A DNA stretch of 7,642 nucleotides from JAVVUQ01 sp036653075 (lineage in GTDB: Bacteria; Bacillota; Clostridia; Christensenellales; CAG-314), in NCBI GenBank assembly GCA_036653075.1, contig JAVVUQ010000074.1, positions 1-7,642 on the forward strand. The letters run 5' to 3'. Each line of letters starts with the position of its first letter. The first letter of the stretch is position 1. A model generated the notes under the pieces. That model searched no databases. It was not told where the DNA came from and worked only from the letters and a program-made list of their open reading frames with translations. Below, one piece after another: positions 1 to 6,133 of this stretch. Made by a program: the position numbers and the translations under genes.

Positions 1-1
1 A

Positions 2-538
2 AAAGGTAACGGGCCAAGAGATTTTACTGAATTATGTATAGATGTATCGGCTAATATGTTGTATTTGGCAGGGTTTGGCAAGGAATTAGATTGCAAAAAA
101 AGCGCAGCTAAGTCTATTGAAGATGGCAGCGCATTTAATAAATTTGTGGAGATGATAGCGGCTCAAGGCGGCGACACAAGCGTGCTTTTTGATACGGATA
201 AATTTGAAAAAGCAAAGTATAGCATAGAAGTTTTATCAGAAGTTGACGGCTATGTTAAACATATTCAAACCGAACAAGTTGGTATCGCATCATTAATGAT
301 GGGAGCAGGCAGACTCAAAAAAGAAGACGCCATTGACCATAGCGCAGGTATAATATTAAATAAAAAGCCAGGCGATAAAGTCCATAAAGGCGAAAGTTTA
401 GCAACTTTATACACAAATGATAAAAATAGCTTGACTAAAGCCGAAGAAATTTTTCATAATTCAATAGAATATAGCGATACAGAACCGAAATTACAACCTG
501 TTGTGTATATGACAGTAGATAAAAGAGATCTTTTATAG
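2..538 (+). CDS. pdp: Pyrimidine-nucleoside phosphorylase, C-terminal part (5' end outside window)
   Basis: Catalyses reversible phosphorolysis of uridine, thymidine and deoxyuridine to the free base and (deoxy)ribose 1-phosphate in the cytosol. The frame is open from base 2, so the first in-window ATG (base 56) is internal: the preceding residues GNGPRDFTELCIDVSAN match the conserved family segment before 'MLYLAG'. About 178 codons of a protein usually near 430 are present. Visible features are the AAQGGD motif, then from roughly fragment residue 83 the PYNP C-terminal domain, with a GAGR segment followed by KEDAIDHSAGIIL and a KPGDKVHKGE turn typical of that lobe. The active-site N-terminal lobe is outside the window. 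Bacillota members of this family are usually Pdp rather than thymidine-specific DeoA, but the fragment cannot fully separate the two. The gene lies 102 bp before tdk on the same strand with no terminator seen between them, which fits a salvage operon. Confidence 0.93.
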   Translation, partial: KGNGPRDFTELCIDVSANMLYLAGFGKELDCKKSAAKSIEDGSAFNKFVEMIAAQGGDTSVLFDTDKFEKAKYSIEVLSEVDGYVKHIQTEQVGIASLMMGAGRLKKEDAIDHSAGIILNKKPGDKVHKGESLATLYTNDKNSLTKAEEIFHNSIEYSDTEPKLQPVVYMTVDKRDLL

Positions 539-629
539 TAGTAGTTTTTAAACATCGCGAATGATATAGATTTAAATTAGATTTATAAAAAATGCAAATA
601 ACACTTTAAATTATAGAATTAGCAACGTC

Positions 630-634
630 GGAGG
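630..634 (+). promoter_or_regulatory. Ribosome binding site of tdk
   Basis: GGAGG lies 6 nt before the ATG at 641. It fixes the tdk start and is one of the strongest Shine-Dalgarno sites in the window. Confidence 0.8.
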
Positions 635-640
635 GAAAAA

Positions 641-1225
641 ATGGCTAAACTTTATTTTAAGTATGGTTCAATGGGGAGTTCAAAAACAGCGCAAGCTTTA
701 ATAACGAAATTTAACTATGAAGAACAAGGAATGAAAGTTTGGTTATTCAAGCCATCAATCGACACAAGAGATAATGCAGAAATTGTCAAATCAAGAGTCG
801 GTTTGAGCGCGCCATCGTCTTTAGTGCGTACAGACGAAAATATTTACGAATTATATAAAAATAAAATAAACGCTTGCGATGTTATTATAATCGATGAATG
901 TCAGTTTTTAACAGAGAAACAAGTAGACGAACTTGCTGACATAACATTAGATTTTGATGTTCCAGTGTTGTGTTTTGGGTTAAAAACAGATTTTTTAACG
1001 CATATGTTTCCAGGAAGTAAGCGTCTTTTTGAAATTGCGGAATCAATTAGCGAGATTAAGAATGTATGTAAATGCGGACGAAAAGCCACTGTTAATGCAA
1101 GAATCGATGCAAATGGAAGAATTATCACACACGGCGAACAAGTATACATAGGTGGAAATGATACGTATAAAGCGATGTGTTATAGATGTTACAAAAATAA
1201 GATAAAACAGGAGCAACAAGATTAA
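641..1225 (+). CDS. tdk: Thymidine kinase (type II, zinc-binding)
   Basis: Phosphorylates thymidine (and deoxyuridine) to the monophosphate with ATP, in the cytosol. The 194-aa length is normal for bacterial type II TK. Residues 9-16 (GSMGSSKT) form the P-loop. Residues 85-89 (DECQF) hold the Walker B Asp and the Glu (E86) that acts as catalytic base in this family. FGLKTDF at 112-118 matches the conserved Y/FGLRTDF block. The C-terminal zinc ribbon has C143 and C145 paired with C180 and C183. YIGGNDTY at 169-176 fits the lasso region that binds thymidine. The P-loop is unusual: the glycine before Lys in GxxxxGK(S/T) is Ser14. The stop codon is one base from the udk start, so the two are probably translationally coupled. 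Upstream pdp works on the same substrates. Confidence 0.96.
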   Translation: MAKLYFKYGSMGSSKTAQALITKFNYEEQGMKVWLFKPSIDTRDNAEIVKSRVGLSAPSSLVRTDENIYELYKNKINACDVIIIDECQFLTEKQVDELADITLDFDVPVLCFGLKTDFLTHMFPGSKRLFEIAESISEIKNVCKCGRKATVNARIDANGRIITHGEQVYIGGNDTYKAMCYRCYKNKIKQEQQD

Positions 1226-1226
1226 T

Positions 1227-1844
1227 ATGCAAAGTTTAGTTATTGGCGTAGCCGGTGGAACAGGTAGCGGAAAAACAACAATTGCAAAAAAGCTAATGGA
1301 AGCTTTTGATCCAGACGCCGTATTATTATCTCACGATTATTATTATAAAAATTTTCCAGAATTAACATACGAAGAACGTTCAAAACAAAATTATGATCAC
1401 CCTAATGCCTTTGATACAGATATGTTAATAGAACATATTAAAGATTTAAAAAATGGCAAGTCCATAACGCATCCAACTTATGATTTTAAACAACATTTAC
1501 GAAGCGACGAATACCAAACAGTTGAAAGCGCAAAAATTATTATAGTTGAAGGAATTTTGATTTTCGAAAATCTTACGCTTTGTGACTTAATTGACATTAA
1601 ATTATTTGTAGATACGGACGCAGACGTGCGTTTTATTAGAAGATTAAAACGTGATGTTGAAAATAGGAATAGAAGTATGACCTCCGTTATGAATCAGTAT
1701 TTGACAACTGTGAAACCTATGCACGAAATGTTTATTGAACCGAGCAAACGTAGAGCGGATATTATTATTCCCGAAGGCGGACATAACGTAGTTGCAGTGG
1801 ATATGATAATTGACGGAATACGCAAAAAATTAGCGATGTTTTAA
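1227..1844 (+). CDS. udk: Uridine kinase (uridine/cytidine kinase)
   Basis: Phosphorylates uridine and cytidine to UMP/CMP in pyrimidine salvage, in the cytosol. The 205 aa are close to the usual 205-215. The Walker A loop is at residues 10-17 (GGTGSGKT). SHDYYYKN at 35-42 supplies the conserved Asp (D37) equivalent to the catalytic Asp of the family. YDHPNAFDTD at 56-65 and THPTYDF at 81-87 are the nucleoside-binding segments. VEGI is at 108-111, and a basic lid RRLKRD at 138-143 is followed by QYLTTVKPMHEMFIEPSK, a very characteristic Udk block, and ADIIIPEGG. The ATG lies one base after the tdk stop. The only Shine-Dalgarno-like GGAG (1210-1213) is inside tdk about 13 nt upstream, so coupling to tdk translation is likely. 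The 111-bp gap to psuK shows no convincing terminator. Confidence 0.96.
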   Translation: MQSLVIGVAGGTGSGKTTIAKKLMEAFDPDAVLLSHDYYYKNFPELTYEERSKQNYDHPNAFDTDMLIEHIKDLKNGKSITHPTYDFKQHLRSDEYQTVESAKIIIVEGILIFENLTLCDLIDIKLFVDTDADVRFIRRLKRDVENRNRSMTSVMNQYLTTVKPMHEMFIEPSKRRADIIIPEGGHNVVAVDMIIDGIRKKLAMF

Positions 1845-1955
1845 ACTTAAATTGTTATATATTATGACGATAGATAGAACTTATAGATATATTAATATTA
1901 GACATAATATAATAGTATACGCTTATTGAATTATTGATTAACATTAAGGAGCAAT

Positions 1956-2858
1956 ATGGAAGAAAAATATGTGTGTGTCGTAGGTGGAACTAATATTGAT
2001 ATTTGCGGCACGCCTTTTTTGTATTTAAATAAAAATGATAGCGCTCCAGGACGAGCGTATGTATCAGCTGGCGGAGTGGCTCGCAATATATCTGAAAGTT
2101 TGTCAAGATTAGGCGTAAAGGTTAAATTTTTGACTGTTATTGGAAAGGATAGTTATGCAGAAACAATAAAATACAATTGCGAAGAATTAAATATTGATTT
2201 ATCTGAAGCGTTACAAGTAGAGAGCAATACTTCAATGTATTTGTATTTAACGGATGAAAAAGGCGAGATGCAATACGCTGTATCTGATATGGAAATTTTA
2301 AAACATCTTTCGTGTGAATATCTAATTGAAAAAATTGATGTGCTTAATAATGCCGCCGCTTGTGTTATTGATACAAATTTATCCAAAGAAACACTCAATT
2401 TTTTAATGGATAACGTAAAATCGCCCCTATTTTTAGACCCGGTTTCTACGCAAAAAGCGGAAAAGCTTGTGGAAATTATGCATAATATTCATACCTTTAA
2501 ACCTAATATTATAGAAGCGGAAATTGTGTCAAAGATTAAGATTATTAACGAAGATACGCTTAAGAAAGCGGCAATTGTATTGATGGAAAAGGGCGTTAAA
2601 GATATTTTTATTTCTTTAGGAGCTTTTGGTATTTATTATTTCAACAAGAATGTATCAGGCTTCGCTCCGTCAGTTGCAAAAGATATTGTAAATACAACGG
2701 GAGAGGGAGATAAGACTACCGCCACATTGGTGTGGGCGTTTATTAATGGCTTAAATATAAGACAGGCGGCAGTGGCTGGAATGAAGGCGGCAGCAATTTG
2801 CTTGTCAGATACTAAAACTGTTTCAGATAAATTAACTGACAAAATTTTATTAGATTAA
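1956..2858 (+). CDS. psuK: PfkB-family sugar kinase, probable pseudouridine kinase
   Basis: Expected to phosphorylate pseudouridine to pseudouridine 5'-phosphate, the substrate of PsuG encoded just downstream. The 300 aa are typical of the ribokinase/PfkB fold. The N-terminal VCVVGGTNIDICG (6-18) and SAGGVARNISESLSRLG (37-53) match PsuK-type PfkB signature 1. LDPVSTQKAEKL and HTFKPNIIEAEIVS are close to segments typical of PsuK orthologues. FISLGAFGIYY leads to signature 2, NTTGEGD, where D252 is the expected catalytic base. The family motif here is normally GAGD: this protein has Glu250 in place of the Ala, and the usual Ala-Phe after the Asp is Lys-Thr. A good AAGGAG (1946-1951) supports the start. 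The substrate call rests on sequence resemblance plus adjacency to psuG; another nucleoside or sugar is possible because of the divergent active-site loop. Confidence 0.85.
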   Translation: MEEKYVCVVGGTNIDICGTPFLYLNKNDSAPGRAYVSAGGVARNISESLSRLGVKVKFLTVIGKDSYAETIKYNCEELNIDLSEALQVESNTSMYLYLTDEKGEMQYAVSDMEILKHLSCEYLIEKIDVLNNAAACVIDTNLSKETLNFLMDNVKSPLFLDPVSTQKAEKLVEIMHNIHTFKPNIIEAEIVSKIKIINEDTLKKAAIVLMEKGVKDIFISLGAFGIYYFNKNVSGFAPSVAKDIVNTTGEGDKTTATLVWAFINGLNIRQAAVAGMKAAAICLSDTKTVSDKLTDKILLD

Positions 2859-2938
2859 ATTAATTATTCATTATTAAAATTGCTGATTATATATAAACAA
2901 ATTAAAAAAAGCATAGTAATATTAAAGTAATAAATTAT

Positions 2939-2942
2939 GGAG
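2939..2942 (+). promoter_or_regulatory. Ribosome binding site that decides the psuG start
   Basis: GGAG lies 6 nt before the ATG at 2949. An upstream in-frame ATG at 2937 overlaps this site and has no Shine-Dalgarno of its own, so 2949 is the better start. Confidence 0.65.
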
Positions 2943-2948
2943 TGTAAA

Positions 2949-3936
2949 ATGGCGAAAAATGATGTAGATTACAGTAATTGTATAAATATATCTCAAGAAG
3001 TGCAAGATGCCATAAAGAATAATCGACCAGTCGTAGCGTTAGAATCTACGATTATTTCGCACGGTATGCCTTATCCTCAAAACGTTGAAACCGCCTTAAA
3101 TGTGGAGAAAATAATAAGAGAAAAAAACGTTGTTCCAGCGACTATTGCTATAATTAAAGGTGCGCCAACCATTGGAATAAATGAAAGTCAAATTGACTAT
3201 TTAGGAAAAGAAGGATTAAAAGTTACAAAAGTTAGTAGACGAGATATACCTATTATTATGTCACAAAAGTTAAACGGAGCAACAACGGTAGCCGCTACAA
3301 TGATTCTTGCAAAAATCGCCAAAATCAAAATTTTTGCAACTGGCGGTATTGGCGGCGTTCATCGTAATGCTCAAACAACAATGGATATTTCAGCAGACTT
3401 AGAAGAATTGCAACAAACTGATGTTAATGTTGTGTGCGCCGGAGCAAAATCAATTTTAGATTTAGGATTGACGATGGAATATTTAGAAACGAAAGGCGTT
3501 GCTGTTATTGGATATCAAACGGACGTTTTACCTGCGTTTTATACAAGTAAAAGCGAATTTAAAGTTAATTATAGAATGGATAATCCGAGCGATATCGCAG
3601 CTGCAATTAAGTGTAAAGATAATCTTCATTATAAAGGCGGAATGCTTATTGTCAATCCAATTCCAAAACAGTACGATATGAATGCCGATTATATTAATAA
3701 AAATATAATGTTAGCTATTGATGAATGCAACGAAAAAGGCATCAAAGGTAAAGACGTTACGCCATTTTTGTTAGATAAAATNNNNNNNNNNAAATCTTCC
3801 GGAAGATTCTGTAAAAGATAATCAAGATAAAATTCAAAAATTGACGCAAGGCAAAAGTTTAAAAGCTAATATTGAATTAGTATACAATAACGCTCGATTA
3901 GCAGCCGATATCGCCGTTGAATTGTCAAAATTATGA
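2949..3936 (+). CDS. psuG: Pseudouridine-5'-phosphate glycosidase, spanning an assembly gap
   Basis: Cleaves the C-C glycosidic bond of pseudouridine 5'-phosphate to uracil and ribose 5-phosphate. Family motifs are all present: ALESTIISHGMPYPQN (30-46, E32 matching the catalytic Glu), KVSRRD (95-100), FATGGIGGVHR (129-139) and AGAKSILD (164-171, whose K167 matches the Schiff-base Lys of E. coli PsuG). Ten Ns at 3782-3791 split the gene. Reading straight through gives a false early stop near 3821. In the +1 frame after the gap, DKIQKLTQGKSLKANI...NNARLAADIAVELSKL is the family C-terminus, ending at the TGA at 3934-3936. Joining DKI before the gap directly to QKLTQ after it gives about 311 aa, the normal length. 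The gap plus some 14 codons are therefore extra. This could be an in-frame insertion, a hidden element, or a misassembly. Start 2949 is chosen for its ribosome binding site. Confidence 0.93.
3782..3791. other. Assembly gap (10 N)
   Basis: Run of ten undetermined bases inside psuG. Such a run is commonly a scaffolding placeholder, so the true length is unknown and the frame change across it is not evidence of a frameshift mutation. Confidence 0.97.
3793..3808. repeat. 16-bp perfect palindrome next to the assembly gap
   Basis: AATCTTCCGGAAGATT is fully self-complementary with no loop and begins two bases after the Ns. It lies in the extra segment of psuG and may have caused the assembly break or mark the end of an inserted sequence. 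Confidence 0.7.
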
Positions 3937-4062
3937 TGCGACAAAATATTTGTAATTCATAATTATTATATAACATTAACAACTTTTAAAATTATTTTAC
4001 GAAAATAAATTACTATATAAGTATATTTAGTAAGTTTATATTAGGGTAACGTTCGTAATGAG

Positions 4063-4096
4063 AAAAAACAACGTCGAGTGTATCGACGTTGTTTTG
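4063..4096. terminator. Bidirectional intrinsic terminator between psuG and the aminotransferase gene
   Basis: A 13-bp perfect stem (4065-4077 with 4083-4095, core CAACGTCGA/TCGACGTTG) has a 5-nt loop. On the minus strand it is followed by a run of six Ts (complement of 4063-4068). On the plus strand the T run is GTTTTG, partly inside the stem. It sits 129 nt after the psuG stop and about 160 nt past the convergent aminotransferase stop, so it can end both transcripts, with the better U-tract on the minus strand. Confidence 0.85.
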
Positions 4097-4113
4097 CTAT
4101 AATCTTATTTGTA

Positions 4114-4225
4114 TTTTTTTATATCAATTTTAGGTTTATTTGATAATGCAAAAGATAGTGATTATTAGATTTTTTTATATCAACTTTAAGTTTATTTGAT
4201 AATGCAAAAGATAGTGATTATTAAA
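4114..4225. repeat. 56-bp sequence duplicated in tandem
   Basis: 4114-4169 and 4170-4225 are two copies of a 56-bp unit that begins with seven Ts and contains TTTATTTGATAATGCAAAAG. I count three mismatches between copies. It lies in the 3' untranslated region of the aminotransferase gene, between its stop and the shared terminator. No ORF or convincing hairpin was found in the unit. Confidence 0.88.
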
Positions 4226-4253
4226 TGTTTTTATTTAAAATAAACTCATAAAG

Positions 4254-5444
4254 TTAGTTAATGTTTTTACATTCAATTGATAGTTGTTTAAAAGATGGTA
4301 ATGAGTTTATTACTTGCTGTTTAGTTACGCAGTAGGCTATGCGTACGTATCCATCACAGCCAAAGCTGTCTGCTGGAACAAGCAGCAATTCATATTTTTT
4401 AGCAATTGCGCAAAATTCGCTTGCAGATTTTGTGGGCGTTTTCATAAACAGATAAAAAGCGCCGTCAGGGTGAACGCAATCAAATCCATATTCTGTTAAA
4501 GCGTTATAAAGTATATCTCTATTTTCTTTGTATGCAGAAACATTAGCGCCAACGCCTATGCAGCGAACAATGAGTTTTTGAAAAAGGGAAGAAGCGCATA
4601 CATAACCAAGCGAACGACCAGCTCCGCAAATTGCTGCGTAAACATCAGTAACGCATTGCATTTTGGGATTTAAATAAATGTATCCAATTCTTTCGCCTGG
4701 TATAGACCAAACTTTTGAAAAGGAATAACATACGATGGAATTTTCATAATAATTGGGAATATAAGGTACTTTTGTGTTATCATAAACAAGTTCACGATAA
4801 GGTTCGTCCGAAATTAAGAAAATTGGGTGACCAAAATGCTCTGATTTTCTTTTTAAAATTTCTACAATTTTAATAATTGTTTCTTCTTTATACACTACGC
4901 CGCTTGGATTGTTAGGCGAATTTATAATAACTGCTTTGGTATGCAAAGTAATAGATTGCTCAAATTGAATTAAATCAGGTAACAAATCTGCATCGGGTTT
5001 AACTATTACATATTTGCAACGCGCGCTTTCTGTAAATACTCGGTATTCTGGGAAAAATGGAGCGAAAAATATAATTTCATCATTTCCCGTTCCTAAAGCA
5101 TTAAAGCAAATGGATAATGCGGCAGCAGCGCCAGATGTCATATAAATGAGATTTTCGTCAGCTGAAGCTGAAAAAGTTTTTCGTATGTACGAAGCGATAG
5201 CGACTCTTGTTTGTTTGTCCCCTTGCGCAGACGTATATCCGTGCAATTGAACCGAATCTTCATTTTTGAGCAAATCAATAAGCGTTTCATTGATTTCTTT
5301 CGGCGCTGGAACACTTGGATTACCAATGCTAAAATCAAAAACCTTATCATCTCCAATCTGTTCTTTACGAATTTTTGCATATTCAAAAATTTCTCGTATT
5401 GCAGAACGTACCTTTCCTAATTGTGCCATTTTCTCTGAAAACAT
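4254..5444 (-). CDS. PLP-dependent class I/II aminotransferase (aspartate aminotransferase-like fold)
   Basis: Transfers an amino group between an amino acid and a 2-oxo acid using pyridoxal phosphate, in the cytosol; the substrate is not identifiable from sequence. The 396 aa match fold-type I aminotransferases. FSIGNPSVPAP (38-48) and GYTSAQGD (69-76) form the N-terminal substrate region. TSGAAAALS (103-111) binds the cofactor phosphate. SPNNPSG (176-182) contains the conserved Asn, and SDEPYRE (212-218) gives D213, which pairs with the pyridine nitrogen. SFSKVWSIPGERIGY (241-255) has the Schiff-base K244 and phosphate-binding R252. YVRIAY (366-371) carries the carboxylate-binding R368. AGGAG lies 6 nt before the ATG (plus-strand CTCCT at 5451-5455), supporting the start. 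The gene is monocistronic here and convergent with psuG. Its upstream region has two promoter-like sites and two terminator-like hairpins, suggesting regulated expression. An alanine, aspartate or aromatic aminotransferase are all possible. Confidence 0.94.
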   Translation of the reverse strand: MFSEKMAQLGKVRSAIREIFEYAKIRKEQIGDDKVFDFSIGNPSVPAPKEINETLIDLLKNEDSVQLHGYTSAQGDKQTRVAIASYIRKTFSASADENLIYMTSGAAAALSICFNALGTGNDEIIFFAPFFPEYRVFTESARCKYVIVKPDADLLPDLIQFEQSITLHTKAVIINSPNNPSGVVYKEETIIKIVEILKRKSEHFGHPIFLISDEPYRELVYDNTKVPYIPNYYENSIVCYSFSKVWSIPGERIGYIYLNPKMQCVTDVYAAICGAGRSLGYVCASSLFQKLIVRCIGVGANVSAYKENRDILYNALTEYGFDCVHPDGAFYLFMKTPTKSASEFCAIAKKYELLLVPADSFGCDGYVRIAYCVTKQQVINSLPSFKQLSIECKNIN

Positions 5445-5493
5445 AATATTCTCCTAATTAATATAATAATAGAGCCATTCACTAAAATCAAAT

Positions 5494-5521
5494 AGTATAT
5501 AACTACTTTCATTATTTACAA
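5494..5521 (-). promoter_or_regulatory. Possible proximal promoter of the aminotransferase gene
   Basis: On the minus strand, TTGTAA (complement of 5516-5521), a 16-nt spacer and TATACT (complement of 5494-5499) lie about 50 nt before the start codon. The -35 is a weak match, so this is only a candidate. Confidence 0.4.
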
Positions 5522-5530
5522 ATTATAAAT

Positions 5531-5576
5531 AAAAACGCTACATAACATTTCTACAAACAGTTTTGTAAATTTAGCG
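5531..5576 (-). terminator. Second terminator-like hairpin in the aminotransferase leader
   Basis: On the minus strand, a CGCTA/TAGCG base stem (5572-5576 with 5536-5540) encloses an inner hairpin TACAAA-ACTG-TTTGTA (5552-5567) and is followed directly by TTTTT then ATTTATAA. The outer stem is only 5 bp, so its terminator strength is uncertain. Confidence 0.4.
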
Positions 5577-5592
5577 ATAAGCATATGTAATA

Positions 5593-5619
5593 ATAAAAAC
5601 GCTTATATAAACTAAGCGT
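5593..5619 (-). terminator. First terminator-like hairpin in the aminotransferase leader
   Basis: On the minus strand, ACGCTTA (complement of 5613-5619), a 7-nt loop and TAAGCGT (complement of 5599-5605) are followed by a run of Ts and ATTATT. It starts only about 20 nt after the expected start of the consensus promoter at 5647-5675, so it would end a transcript of about 50 nt or act as an attenuator. Confidence 0.5.
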
Positions 5620-5646
5620 ATCGATTCAATTAATAATTATAAAAAC

Positions 5647-5675
5647 ATTATAATACTACAATACGTGATTGTCAA
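5647..5675 (-). promoter_or_regulatory. Near-perfect vegetative sigma promoter facing the aminotransferase gene
   Basis: On the minus strand, TTGACA (complement of 5670-5675), a 17-nt spacer and TATAAT (complement of 5647-5652) match the consensus at all 12 hexamer positions. The predicted start is near 5640, giving a leader of about 195 nt to the aminotransferase ATG. No other minus-strand gene lies between it and that ATG. Confidence 0.72.
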
Positions 5676-5684
5676 ACTAATAGC

Positions 5685-5700
5685 ATTTACAATTGTAAAT
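5685..5700. promoter_or_regulatory. 16-bp perfect palindrome, candidate operator
   Basis: ATTTACAATTGTAAAT is fully self-complementary and lies 9 bp upstream of the -35 box of the minus-strand consensus promoter. Its core TACAATTGTA fits the TACANNTGTA pattern known for BlaI/MecI/CopY-type repressor operators. No such regulator gene is in the window, so the assignment is only a suggestion. Confidence 0.4.
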
Positions 5701-5801
5701 AATGGTTGTAAACACACGCAACATTTACTATTTATTTAATGCGGTAACTTCTAAATAACAACTGTTTGAATTTTATTGAATTTATTTGAACATTTAAACT
5801 A

Positions 5802-5850
5802 ATTAAAGAAATTAAAGAAATTAAAGAAATTAAAGAAATTAAAGAAATTA
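5802..5850. repeat. 9-bp tandem repeat (five copies plus a partial)
   Basis: ATTAAAGAA is repeated five times exactly (5802-5846), followed by ATTA. Both sides of the array carry ACTAATT. It lies in the non-coding divergent region, about 60 bp upstream of the -35 box of the lipoprotein promoter. Confidence 0.9.
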
Positions 5851-5909
5851 ACTAATTTAAAATATTATAAAATAATTTAAAAATATATTTAAAATTTGCT
5901 CAAAATAAG

Positions 5910-5938
5910 TTGACATAATGAAAGTAATGTGTTAGAAT
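5910..5938 (+). promoter_or_regulatory. Promoter of the RsgI-like lipoprotein gene
   Basis: TTGACA (5910-5915), a 17-nt spacer and TAGAAT (5933-5938) are a consensus -35 and a one-mismatch -10. Transcription would start near 5945. Confidence 0.75.
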
Positions 5939-5944
5939 TGTGAA

Positions 5945-6133
5945 AACGATAAATAAAGAGATATTTACAGATGGAAAATTAACATTACGGTTCAATTTGC
6001 ATAAGATGCAATAGAGAGTAAATTTAAAAATCTGAGTGTGATTATGTTAGTGTATGAAATCGTTTTGAATAAGTTGAGATGGCGTAGCTAAAAAAATATA
6101 GGTGGCTACAATATATAAAAAGGAGAAAAAGAT
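5945..6133 (+). other. Long 5' leader of the lipoprotein gene
   Basis: About 190 nt lie between the predicted transcript start and the ATG. A short hairpin, TTGCAT-AAG-ATGCAA (5997-6011), and a weak GTAGC/GCTAC pairing (6084-6088 with 6104-6108) are visible. I recognise no known riboswitch class and no ORF. The leader ends with AAGGAG (6120-6125), 8 nt before the start codon. Confidence 0.45.

Larger units (their letters stand above)
3773..3833 (+). repeat. 9-bp direct repeat flanking the gap-containing insertion in psuG
   Basis: AGATAAAAT occurs at 3773-3781, ending exactly at the Ns, and again at 3825-3833, where the normal psuG reading resumes as DKI-QKLTQ. The segment between the copies (Ns plus 33 assembled bases) is not part of the usual family protein. 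The arrangement fits a target-site duplication, a collapsed tandem repeat in coding sequence, or misjoined contigs. Confidence 0.6.

Noticed and set aside
539..640. Terminator or promoter between pdp and tdk
   Set aside because: The 102-bp spacer is AT-rich with no stable stem plus T run and no hexamer pair at proper spacing.
1885..1913. Promoter between udk and psuK
   Set aside because: A TATAAT occurs at 1908-1913, but no acceptable -35 box lies 16-18 bp upstream. In such AT-rich DNA this is expected by chance.
2937..2939. psuG start at the upstream ATG
   Set aside because: This ATG overlaps the GGAG that is correctly spaced for the ATG at 2949 and has no ribosome binding site of its own.
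3792..3823. Apparent frameshift and premature stop in psuG
   Set aside because: The frame change occurs across ten Ns of unknown true length, and the family C-terminus is intact in the other frame, so there is no evidence for a real frameshift or pseudogene.
4314..4499. Plus-strand open frame opposite the aminotransferase gene
   Set aside because: It is an antisense shadow of a well-supported gene, has no ribosome binding site, and resembles no protein family. The same applies to the other short frames at 901-1149, 2153-2398, 2636-2842, 3499-3681, 5138-5457, 6106-6330 and 6886-7080.
5445..5640. T-box or known riboswitch in the aminotransferase leader
   Set aside because: No T-box sequence (GGGTGG-ACCGCG type) or other recognisable riboswitch core was found on the minus strand; only simple hairpins were seen.
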